Shown here: positions 9,431 through 17,538 of the stretch, one piece after another
Layout of the letters: each line of letters begins with the position of its first letter
How positions within the stretch are numbered: the stretch's first letter is position 1
NCBI GenBank assembly: GCA_019310125.1
Contig: JAFDEW010000016.1
Span: 1-32,538, forward strand
Reading direction: 5' to 3'
DNA from: Deltaproteobacteria bacterium
GTDB taxonomy: Bacteria > Desulfobacterota > Desulfobacteria > Desulfobacterales > UBA11574
Length of the DNA stretch: 32,538 nucleotides
Notes under the pieces: model-generated
Seen by the model: the letters and a program-made list of their open reading frames with translations, nothing else
The model's database searches: none
Told to the model about the DNA's origin: nothing
Translations under genes and position numbers: made by a program

Positions 9431-9650
9431 TTATATTTTAATCGATGTTCCGGAAAAATATAAAATTTTATCAGAATTTTTATTTCAGTGAATTCTTAGT
9501 TATTACGGTGTTAAATTGTTGAGTGGTTGGCCAATAATACAAAAAACAGCTTGACCATCCGGCCAATAGGACTTAATTTATTCTTTTTGAGTTTATACTC
9601 ATAACTGAGGGTTCGGTAAAAAGTCAAGAAAACGTCTATTTATTAATGCT

Positions 9651-10502
9651 ATGAAAACAACTTATGACTGTATACCCTGTTTTATCCGTCAGGCTCTTAA
9701 CGCGGTAAGGTTGGCGACTTCCGATGAAAAAATTCATGAGCAGGTACTTCGCGGTGTTCTTGCCGCAGCAAGCAAAATGAACCTGGACCAATCTCCTCCG
9801 GTGATGGGTCAGTATATCCACAAATTAATCAGAGAACTTTCCGGACACGATGATCCATACAAAGAAATAAAGAAACAGTTCAACAATTTTGTCCTCAAAC
9901 TTTATCCGGACTTAAAACAAAGAATCCAACGTTCTTCCAATCCCATGGATACCGCCGTTCGAATGGCCATTGCCGGAAATATTATCGATTTGGGTGTAAA
10001 TGCAGAAATAAACCGGTCTATTATCTTTAATACGATTGAAGAGGCACTGTCGGCGCAACTATTTGGGAATATAGAAGTTTTGTTCGATTCAATAGATTCG
10101 GCGAAAGATATCCTTTATTTGGGGGATAATTGCGGAGAAATTGTTTTCGATCGCTTACTCATAGAACAATTGCCTGCGGATAAGGTAACATTTGTCGTAA
10201 GGGGCGGCCCGATCATAAATGATGTGACAATGGCAGATGCACGTGAAACCGGTATGACCGAACTTGTCGATGTTATGGACAATGGTTCGAACGTTCCCGG
10301 AACGGTTTTAGAAAAATGTTCAAAAGAATTCAGGGAATGCTTTGCACATGCCGATCTGATTATTGCCAAGGGTCAGGGTAATTACGAAACGTTGAGCGGT
10401 TCTAAAAAGAATATATTTTTTCTGTTAAAGGCAAAATGCCCGGTGATATCCGGTCATATGGGGTGCGAACCGGGAAGTTTTATTGTTAAAAGGAGTAGTT
10501 GA
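9651..10502 (+). CDS. DUF89/ARMT1-like (damage-control phosphatase-type) protein
   Basis: MKTTYDCIPCFIRQALNAVRLAT...ILYLGDNCGEIVFDRLLIEQL...VVRGGPIINDVT...ADLIIAKGQGNYETLSG. Confidence 0.85.
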   Translation: MKTTYDCIPCFIRQALNAVRLATSDEKIHEQVLRGVLAAASKMNLDQSPPVMGQYIHKLIRELSGHDDPYKEIKKQFNNFVLKLYPDLKQRIQRSSNPMDTAVRMAIAGNIIDLGVNAEINRSIIFNTIEEALSAQLFGNIEVLFDSIDSAKDILYLGDNCGEIVFDRLLIEQLPADKVTFVVRGGPIINDVTMADARETGMTELVDVMDNGSNVPGTVLEKCSKEFRECFAHADLIIAKGQGNYETLSGSKKNIFFLLKAKCPVISGHMGCEPGSFIVKRSS

Positions 10503-10507
10503 ACCCA

Positions 10508-10735
10508 ATGAGTGAATCAAAAGAAACCCTTACGGTTAATGTCAATGTGGAAATGACCGCGGCTTCTCTTCAAGCAATTGTCCAGAATGCCAAGAAGGTT
10601 GAAGGCCGCAATGAAAAAGGTGTTTATCGTATAGATACTGCTGACAAGGTGAGTGAAATGATTTCAAATTTCATTCTGGAAAACGACTTTGAAAGTTATG
10701 TGAAAAATATCGAGAATTATCCGCGCGGGTCATAA
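10508..10735 (+). CDS. small conserved-looking hypothetical protein (~75 aa)
   Basis: ATG at 10508, 5 nt after the DUF89 stop; upstream AAGGAG; protein MSESKETLTVNVNVEMTAASLQAIVQNAKK... Confidence 0.65.
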   Translation: MSESKETLTVNVNVEMTAASLQAIVQNAKKVEGRNEKGVYRIDTADKVSEMISNFILENDFESYVKNIENYPRGS

Positions 10736-10804
10736 CTCAGAACACTTTGCGGCGCAATTGGAATACGAAAATATTAACCGGCAATGGAGCTAAGGAGAAT
10801 AGCC

Positions 10805-11059
10805 ATGCCCCTTTTTGATTTTTTGTGTATGGACTGCGGAGAAACCAGTGAACTTCTTATTGCAGGTTCGGATGAGAGTCCCAGATGCAAAACCTGCGGC
10901 GGCCATAACCTGAAAAAACTTGTTTCCGCCCACTCTTCCTTATCCGGTCCCAATAAAAACCGAATGCCCGGACCCGGAGATACCGCATGCTGTGGATTGT
11001 CTCCCGGCCAGGCCGACTGCGCCGGACCGGGGAGTTGCTGTGGAAAACGACCCATATAA
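10805..11059 (+). CDS. FmdB-type zinc-ribbon protein with Cys-rich C-terminal tail
   Basis: MPLFDFLCMDCGETSELLIAGSDESPRCKTCGG; RBS AAGGAG before ATG 10805; tail CCGLSPGQADCAGPGSCCG. Confidence 0.82.
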   Translation: MPLFDFLCMDCGETSELLIAGSDESPRCKTCGGHNLKKLVSAHSSLSGPNKNRMPGPGDTACCGLSPGQADCAGPGSCCGKRPI

Positions 11060-11113
11060 CTCAGTCGCTTCATTGCGGATTTTATGCATGTTGTGGCAAA
11101 AAACCTTGATCAC

Positions 11114-11182
11114 ACCACGAAGTACACGAAGAGCACGAAGGTTATATATTTTATTCTTCTTTTCCTTCGTGATCTTCGTGGT
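11114..11182. repeat. inverted arrays of 9-nt nCACGAAGn units
   Basis: Left: CCACGAAGT-ACACGAAGA-GCACGAAGG (11115-11141); right arm 11164-11182 is CCTTCGTGATCTTCGTGGT. Confidence 0.75.
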
Positions 11183-11309
11183 AAAAATAAAACCGATCTT
11201 TTTTGGTTCCGGCCTGTCCGCCTTACTCCGCTTGGCAGGAGGGAGGGCTTGTCCGGGTTAGGTCATATGAAAACAGTTACATAATTAATATATGAAAGGA
11301 AACTAAATT

Positions 11310-11822
11310 ATGAAAATAGCCATAAGTTCGTCCGGTAAGGATCTTAATTCACAGGTCGACCCACGGTTTGGCCGGTGTGCTTATTTTTTAATCGTCGATA
11401 CAGACGATATGAGTTATGAGATTTTTGATAATGAAAGCGGAGCCTTAGGTAGCGGGGCCGGAATTCAGTCGGCTCAATTTGTTGCTTCCAAAGGGGCCAA
11501 AGCTGTAATAACCGGTAATTGTGGGCCCAATGCCGTGAGTACCCTTGATGCGGCCGGAATCCAAATGTTTCTCGGAAACACGGGAACCGTTAAGGAAGTT
11601 CTGGAAAACTACAAAAACGGAAATTTGACACCCGCAAAAGCAGCGAACGTTACGGATCATAACGGGCTATCCGCCGATACTGCCGGCAACCGCATCATGG
11701 GAATGGGCGGTGGAAGAGGTATGGGCGGCGGCGGTAGGGGTCGTGGTGGAAGAGGTATGGGCGGCGGCCGCGGCATGGGTATGGGCGGCGGTGGTATGGG
11801 CCGTGGAAAGAATAGATCATAA
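11310..11822 (+). CDS. dinitrogenase iron-molybdenum cofactor (NifX/NifB C-terminal-like) family protein with Gly/Arg/Met-rich tail
   Basis: MKIAISSSGKDLNSQVDPRFGRCAYFLIVDTD...GAGIQSAQFVASKGAKAVITGNCGPNAVSTLDAAGIQMFLG; tail GMGGGRGMGGGGRGRGGRGMGGGRGMGMGGGGMGRGKNRS. Confidence 0.88.
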   Translation: MKIAISSSGKDLNSQVDPRFGRCAYFLIVDTDDMSYEIFDNESGALGSGAGIQSAQFVASKGAKAVITGNCGPNAVSTLDAAGIQMFLGNTGTVKEVLENYKNGNLTPAKAANVTDHNGLSADTAGNRIMGMGGGRGMGGGGRGRGGRGMGGGRGMGMGGGGMGRGKNRS

Positions 11823-11843
11823 AGAATTAGAAAGGAGGACAAA

Positions 11844-12188
11844 ATGAAGAAAGTTGCTATCGTAGGATGTGGCGCTTACATGGACAGTGGTTACGGTTGT
11901 GCCGGAGAATGGCGTTGTCTTAAAGCTGCAGCGCTCGGAGAAGGTAAATTTGATGAGCCTTGCCAGGTCGTCGGCTTTGTTAAATGCGAATGCCCGGGCC
12001 GATCCTTGATCCCCAACATGGGGATGGCCATAAAAATGTCGGAAATAAAACCGGACAAGATATACTTAAGTTCTTGTTTTGCAAATGCAAAACCTGGTTG
12101 TCCTTATAACGATCCCGAGGAAATAGCTAAAATGCTGGAGAACAAGACCGGTATCGAGGTGGTTTTGGGTACACATGATTATCATTAA
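11844..12188 (+). CDS. CGGC domain-containing protein
   Basis: MKKVAIVGCGAYMDSGYGCAGEWRCLKAA...GFVKCECPGRSLIPNMGMAIK; RBS AAAGGAGG upstream. Confidence 0.82.
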   Translation: MKKVAIVGCGAYMDSGYGCAGEWRCLKAAALGEGKFDEPCQVVGFVKCECPGRSLIPNMGMAIKMSEIKPDKIYLSSCFANAKPGCPYNDPEEIAKMLENKTGIEVVLGTHDYH

Positions 12189-12221
12189 CCCGATGTGGAT
12201 TATTTTTGTTTAGCAATTTTT

Positions 12222-12384
12222 AACCTGAGTTGAGCGATTTTTTGCGAAGAGATGTGCAGAGATATTGATGCATAAGGGTTCGCGAAAACCCCAGGCATAC
12301 CCGTGGATATGTCGAGGATTTTCGCGGATCCTTGATGCGCAAGAGATCGGTGCAGATCGAGTAAAAAATCGCTTAATTTAGGTT
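12222..12384. repeat. palindromic intergenic element, family B copy 1
   Basis: Termini AACCTGAGTTGAGCGATTTTTTGC and (reverse complement of right end) AACCTAAATTAAGCGATTTTTTAC; internal inverted repeat around TTCGCGAAAACC / GGATTTTCGCGGA. Confidence 0.75.
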
Positions 12385-12510
12385 TAAGTTAATCGTTTCT
12401 CTTGCTTCTCTCTTACCTCCGGTGGAAAAGGGGGGTATGGTTGATTTGGCTGCTCCGAAACTTTAATTTTTCACCGGGGGTGAGAACATCGGTGATATGT
12501 TTGGGACGTT

Positions 12511-12673
12511 ATATATGACGGTCTCGTAAAAAGTCCAACTTCTGCGTTGTGCTTCATTTCGCAATCATTCAACGTACGAAAAGTACGCCTCATGATTACA
12601 AAATTTGCACGCCTTGAATTTGAACTTTTTACGAGACCGTCTAAATCGGACTTTTTACGAGTTCATCATATAT
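12511..12673 (+). repeat. palindromic MITE/REP-like element, family A copy 1
   Basis: GACGGTCTCGTAAAAAGTCC ... GAACTTTTTACGAGACCGTC terminal inverted repeat plus an outer GGACTTTTTACGAGTTCATCATATAT; internal GTAC..GTAC stem. Confidence 0.88.
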
Positions 12674-12700
12674 GAATTACTGAAGAAATTTTTGGAAAGA

Positions 12701-13189
12701 ATGAAAATTAAAATCTATACGGTGGGCGGGACCATCGACAAAGTATATTTTGACCGCAAAAGCAAATTTGAGGTTGGAGAACCCAAGATCGGAGAAATAT
12801 TACAAGAAGCGAATGTGAGTTTCGAGTACGAAATATCATCCGTGTTGTATAAAGACAGTCTCAGTATGACGGACCAAGATCGCCAAATGATCTTCGATAC
12901 AATTGCCTCCGATAAGCATTCCTTCATTGTTATAACCCATGGCACTGACACCATGATCCAGACCGCTCAAAAATTGAAAACCATACCCGGTAAGGTGATC
13001 GTTTTGACCGGCGCCATGGAACCGGCTCGGTTTAAATCCAGCGATGCATCATTTAATATCGGCTGTGCAGTTGCCGCTGTGCAAACATTGACGCCCGGAG
13101 TTTATATTGCCATGAACGGACGTATTTTCGACCCGGACAGGGTCAGGAAAAATCCGGATAAGAATTGGTTTGAAATCATAAAGGAGTAG
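12701..13189 (+). CDS. short asparaginase N-terminal-domain protein
   Basis: MKIKIYTVGGTIDKVYFD ... IVITHGTDTMIQTA ... VLTGAMEPARF. The track start 12605 lies inside the family A repeat; ATG 12701 fits the family start. Confidence 0.82.
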   Translation: MKIKIYTVGGTIDKVYFDRKSKFEVGEPKIGEILQEANVSFEYEISSVLYKDSLSMTDQDRQMIFDTIASDKHSFIVITHGTDTMIQTAQKLKTIPGKVIVLTGAMEPARFKSSDASFNIGCAVAAVQTLTPGVYIAMNGRIFDPDRVRKNPDKNWFEIIKE

Positions 13190-13191
13190 CC

Positions 13192-13671
13192 ATGCCCGAT
13201 AGTTCAGATACCAGCGTCCGGAAAGTGGAAAAGGCACTCAAGTCCCACGGTCTTGAATGTCAGGTGCTGAATATGAAAGAAACCACCCGCAGTGCCCAAG
13301 ACGCAGCCAACTCTTTGGGGTGTCGGGTGGAACAGATTGTCAAATCTTTGGTTTTTGTGACGAAAAAGACTAAGAAACCGATTCTGGTTCTTGCCAGCGG
13401 CGCAAATCGGGTCAATACGAAAAAAATCCGAAATTTCCTTTCCGAACCCATAACGATGGCAGCCCCCGATCTTGTCCGTGAGAAAACCGGTTTTGTGGTT
13501 GGCGGTGTTCCGCCTCTGGGTCATTCCAGCCCCCTGGAAACATTTATCGATGAAGATCTTCTCAAATACCCGGAGATCTGGGCGGCTGCCGGATCCTCCA
13601 ATACAATGTTCAAGCTTTCGCCGGATGATCTTCAAAAAATAACCCGGGGACAGGTCATCTCTGTCACGTAA
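13192..13671 (+). CDS. YbaK/EbsC-type aminoacyl-tRNA deacylase
   Basis: TRSAQDAANSLGCRVEQIVKSLVFVTKKTKKPILVLASGANRVNTKKI...VGGVPPLGHSSPLETFIDEDLL. Confidence 0.87.
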   Translation: MPDSSDTSVRKVEKALKSHGLECQVLNMKETTRSAQDAANSLGCRVEQIVKSLVFVTKKTKKPILVLASGANRVNTKKIRNFLSEPITMAAPDLVREKTGFVVGGVPPLGHSSPLETFIDEDLLKYPEIWAAAGSSNTMFKLSPDDLQKITRGQVISVT

Positions 13672-13679
13672 GGCGAGAC

Positions 13680-14087
13680 CTAAAATTCCTTGTATATTCT
13701 TGCCAGCGGGTGACCCGGAGCTTTTATGGACAGATCCAAAAAATATCCGTACGGAGTCTGAATCACCGAGTACCCTGCGTTTTCCAGGCGCTTTTGCGCC
13801 CGGCCTAACAGGGCCTGAGCTTGGTCAGGGTCGGCCTTTTCTTGTCCCAGGTGGGTAAAAGAGTGAAGAACAATCCGGGTAATATTCCATTTTCTGGCCA
13901 GCCACTTGGCATTTTTAATCAGCTTGGTCTCCGTTGAACTTCCATCTTCAACGTCCCCGGGCTCGATATGAACAAACGCCACCACGGCATTTCGGTTTTC
14001 GGCGGGCTCGGCTTCCGGAACATCCTCCAAAGTTTTAACGGCAGGCACCCAATCGAACCCGTCACAGTACCAGAGTAATACACGCAT
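13680..14087 (-). CDS. free-standing archaeal-type threonyl-tRNA synthetase editing domain protein
   Basis: MRVLLWYCDGFDWVP...VVAFVHIEPGD...IVLHSFTHLGQEKADPDQAQALLGRAQKRLENAGYSVIQTPYGYFLDLSIKAPGHPLARIYKEF. Confidence 0.8.
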   Translation of the reverse strand: MRVLLWYCDGFDWVPAVKTLEDVPEAEPAENRNAVVAFVHIEPGDVEDGSSTETKLIKNAKWLARKWNITRIVLHSFTHLGQEKADPDQAQALLGRAQKRLENAGYSVIQTPYGYFLDLSIKAPGHPLARIYKEF

Positions 14088-14108
14088 GGCTTTATAATTC
14101 CTTTATGA

Positions 14109-16112
14109 TCAGCCCATAAACACAGCCAGTACGTTTTTTTTTGCATTGACATGCTGTATGGTTATCTGAATCAGGTCTTCGGGCTTCAAATCTATGCCGC
14201 TGGATACGGGCAGGTCGCATTCTATCATGTATTCGGGTATGACGATATGGTAGGTGTTTCTCTTTTTGTACAGCACAATAGCCTCTTCTTTTTGCCCGAT
14301 TCTTTTTTCAAGGTACTTCAAGAGCCAGTACCTGTGGCGGTTGAATTGAAGCTTTGATACGCAGCTCATCGGCGCTTCAAGCATCTGTATGATATTATCT
14401 ATTTCTTTGACAGTATAAGGCACTTCCAGGCCGAGAACTGCCCGTATCTGCCGCTGAGTGGCCAGATCAAAATATTTCCGGATGGGTGACGTTGCGGTAA
14501 CATAGGCATCCAGACCCAATCCCGAATGATGTTCAGGCTTCGGGTTTAGCACAAAACGGCTTAACAGCCTTCGCTGCTTACAGTTCTGGAATAAAGAGGC
14601 TTCAGTTCCCTTGTAGAGTCGTTCACGGGGTGCGATTTGAGACCTGTATATTGCCGGAGCGTTATGTTGGGCCAGGAATTTGGCCATGAGCCAGTTTGCC
14701 ATGATCATTATTTCCGAAACCAGCATCCTTCCGGGACTTTCCCTGTTCACTTTGTTTACGGTAACTTCGTTATTTTCATCGATCCATACATTAATATCCG
14801 GCAACGTGATCTGAACGGCTCCTGCAGCCATCCGGTTCTGACGGAATTGTTCCGCGATATCATGGAGTATGATAATTTCCTTGCTGTCTTGAGCAATCAT
14901 ATTAACATCGTAATAAGTGAGCTGGTGCTGTACCCGGATCAGGCTCGGAATTATTTCATAGTCGATGATTTCGCAGAATTTGGTTAACTTCACCATAATG
15001 CTGATGGCCGGGCGTAATTGTCCGGCTTTCAGGCTGCAAAGATTTTCGGCAAGACAGGGCGGAATCATCGATATTTTCTGATCGGGCATGTAAATTGAGC
15101 TGCCACGAACCAACGCCTCTTGATCGATACGGTCTCCTTTTTTAATAAAATGCCCCACATCGACAATATGAATTCCAAGATAATAATAATCACCATGATC
15201 TTCTATACTGATGGCATCATCGAAATCTAAAGTTGCCTGGCCGTCGATGGTCATCAACGAAAGCCCGGTCAAATCTTTGCGCATGCGGTCATCCGAAAAC
15301 CCCTGCTGTGAATCGGCCAGTTCCGTTGCGCTTTGCATGATATCGCCGGGGAAAGATGTTGAGATGTTATATTTATAAAGATCCGTATTTTCGTTTTTAT
15401 CAAAAACGCCCAGCTTAACCAAAACCTGAAAGATTTCTTCTTCAGGATCCATGCCGGCCTTTGCAAGCATTGCTTTGCCAAGGGTATAGGTTGTGCTTTC
15501 CTTTTGGAAAAGATAACATGATTTCAGGATGTTTATAATTTGGGTTTGGTTTTGGGGCGGGGAAGAGGGGGTATCATTCAAAACGTTTTTAAGCCATTCT
15601 CCGCCCTCTTCGATCATCCGATTTCTCCGCGCGGTTTCTTTTTCCTGATCGATTTTTTGTTCAACCTGATCTTGTGTACTGGGGAAAAAGCGATCACGGT
15701 TAAATTTAAAATAAAGTCTGTCTGAAAAAAATGCCCTGACAACCGCAGACTCGTGATCGCAACTCGGACTTTCCGGGAAACATAATCTGGTCATTGTGTC
15801 CAGATCGATCCATTCTTGTTCCGTGTTTACAACTTCCCATAATTCCTTGATATTTATATGAGCTATCAATGCGTTACGCCGGCTTGCTATCTCCTTTAAG
15901 GTATGGACCATGGTACTTCTTAAAATGGAAGGATCCAGACGCGTTTCGCACTTATGTGACAGACGACTTGCCGAAAGGTTGACCTCCCGGTTGGTTTCGG
16001 TCAAAAGTCTAAGCCTTTGATTTTTGACTTCAAGAACGACCGCACAAATAATTTTTTTACTGTCGATATATTCAACTACATTTCCTGATTCCATAGCTGG
16101 GTACCATACCAA
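14109..16112 (-). CDS. RNB-domain exoribonuclease (RNase II/R family)
   Basis: RNB core SLMTIDGQATLDFDDAISIEDHGDYYYLGIHIVDVGHFIKKGDRIDQEALVRGSSIYMPDQKISMIPP; YVTATSPIRKYFDLATQRQIRAVLG. Start may be the internal Met at 16094. Confidence 0.85.
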   Translation of the reverse strand: MVWYPAMESGNVVEYIDSKKIICAVVLEVKNQRLRLLTETNREVNLSASRLSHKCETRLDPSILRSTMVHTLKEIASRRNALIAHINIKELWEVVNTEQEWIDLDTMTRLCFPESPSCDHESAVVRAFFSDRLYFKFNRDRFFPSTQDQVEQKIDQEKETARRNRMIEEGGEWLKNVLNDTPSSPPQNQTQIINILKSCYLFQKESTTYTLGKAMLAKAGMDPEEEIFQVLVKLGVFDKNENTDLYKYNISTSFPGDIMQSATELADSQQGFSDDRMRKDLTGLSLMTIDGQATLDFDDAISIEDHGDYYYLGIHIVDVGHFIKKGDRIDQEALVRGSSIYMPDQKISMIPPCLAENLCSLKAGQLRPAISIMVKLTKFCEIIDYEIIPSLIRVQHQLTYYDVNMIAQDSKEIIILHDIAEQFRQNRMAAGAVQITLPDINVWIDENNEVTVNKVNRESPGRMLVSEIMIMANWLMAKFLAQHNAPAIYRSQIAPRERLYKGTEASLFQNCKQRRLLSRFVLNPKPEHHSGLGLDAYVTATSPIRKYFDLATQRQIRAVLGLEVPYTVKEIDNIIQMLEAPMSCVSKLQFNRHRYWLLKYLEKRIGQKEEAIVLYKKRNTYHIVIPEYMIECDLPVSSGIDLKPEDLIQITIQHVNAKKNVLAVFMG

Positions 16113-16279
16113 TCACTGCTGTGAAAGTCAATGTAAGGTGAAGCGTCAAAATCCGATGTAATCTCGAAGGATTTATTATTTTCAGTCGCCCTGACTCAAA
16201 AAAAGAATTTGACTTTATTTTAAGTTCTGGTTATCAAAAAGGTTTTCGATAACAAACTTTTCAAAGGATATATATTTTA

Positions 16280-16657
16280 ATGATTACACTCGATTTTAAA
16301 AAGATGGGCGGATTGATACCGGCCATTGCTCAGGATTATGAAACCGGTGAAGTTTTAATGCTGGCGTTTATGAATCAAGACGCATGGGAAGCAACCCTTG
16401 CCACCGGAAATGCCACTTATTACAGCCGCACCAGACAAACGCTTTGGATAAAAGGAAAAACGTCCGGAAATATGCAACTCGTAAAAGAAATTAGGATCGA
16501 TTGTGATGATGATACAATATTGCTCAAAGTTGAACAGGTAGGAGGCGCGTCCTGTCACTTAGGTTATAGAAGCTGTTTTTTTAAAAAGGTCGAAAATGGA
16601 TCAATCCGGATTATCGGTGAACCGGTATTTAATCCTGAGGAGGTATATAATAAATGA
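16280..16657 (+). CDS. hisI: phosphoribosyl-AMP cyclohydrolase
   Basis: [54 protein letters not shown]...[28 protein letters not shown]. Confidence 0.95.
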   Translation: MITLDFKKMGGLIPAIAQDYETGEVLMLAFMNQDAWEATLATGNATYYSRTRQTLWIKGKTSGNMQLVKEIRIDCDDDTILLKVEQVGGASCHLGYRSCFFKKVENGSIRIIGEPVFNPEEVYNK

Positions 16658-17529
16658 CAACCCTGTTAAAATTGGGGATTCCCAAGGGAAGCCTGCAAAA
16701 CGCAACTATAGACCTGTTCAAGCGTTCCGGATGGAAGATTAATGTCAACGGCAGAAGCTATTTCCCCGACATAAATGATGATACCATCGAATGCACCCTG
16801 TGCAGGGCTCAGGAAATGTCCCGTCATGTTGAAAACGGCACCCTGGATGCCGGACTTACGGGTAAGGACTGGATCGCTGAAAACAAATCTGATGTCCACG
16901 TGATCACCGATCTTGTCTACTCCAAAACAAGTGCCAGGCCTGCCCGATGGGTGCTGGCGGTTGCCCCGGATTCTTCCATTAAAAAACTAGAAGATCTTGA
17001 AGGAAAAAAAATATCCACCGAACTGGTTGAATATACCAAAAACTATTTTTCCGAACGTAACATTAATGTCACCGTTGAATTTTCCTGGGGGGCTACGGAA
17101 GCAAAAGTGGTTTCCGGTCTTGCCGATGCCATTGTGGAAGTCACTGAGACGGAAAGCACCATTAAGGCTCACGGGCTGAAAATTATCCATGAATTTATGC
17201 AGACCTATACTCAACTCATCGTTAACCACAATTCATGGAAGGATCCCCAAAAAAAAGAAAAACTTGAACAAATCGCGCTGTTACTCAAAGGTGCGCTCGT
17301 GGCTGAAAAGCTTGTGGGGATTAAAATGAATGTTTCGGATACTCGCCTTGAAAAGATTGTATCCCTGCTCCCCAGCCTCAACGCACCAACAGTTGCACCG
17401 CTTTACAACTCAAACTGGTTTTCTGTGGAAACGGTGGTGGATACCAGTATTGTCAGAGACCTTATCCCAAAGCTTTTGAAACACGGCGCTGAGGGCATTA
17501 TAGAATACCCTCTGAACAAGGTTGTTTAA
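16654..17529 (+). CDS. hisG: ATP phosphoribosyltransferase (long-form HisG)
   Basis: [23 protein letters not shown]...[13 protein letters not shown]; 291 aa with C-terminal regulatory domain; ATGA overlap with hisI stop. Confidence 0.93.
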   Translation: MTTLLKLGIPKGSLQNATIDLFKRSGWKINVNGRSYFPDINDDTIECTLCRAQEMSRHVENGTLDAGLTGKDWIAENKSDVHVITDLVYSKTSARPARWVLAVAPDSSIKKLEDLEGKKISTELVEYTKNYFSERNINVTVEFSWGATEAKVVSGLADAIVEVTETESTIKAHGLKIIHEFMQTYTQLIVNHNSWKDPQKKEKLEQIALLLKGALVAEKLVGIKMNVSDTRLEKIVSLLPSLNAPTVAPLYNSNWFSVETVVDTSIVRDLIPKLLKHGAEGIIEYPLNKVV

Positions 17530-17538
17530 GGAACAGAA

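Noticed and set aside
9611-9626. GTTCGGTAAAAAGTCAAG as a fourth family A fragment
   Set aside because: Only about 11 nt resemble the TIR; too short to support.
11657-11842. Pro-rich minus-strand ORF (PRPIPPPPIPMPRPP...)
   Set aside because: Reverse complement of the Gly/Arg tail of the NifX-like gene.
12605-12700. N-terminal extension of the asparaginase ORF
   Set aside because: Encoded by the family A repeat; family start is at 12701.
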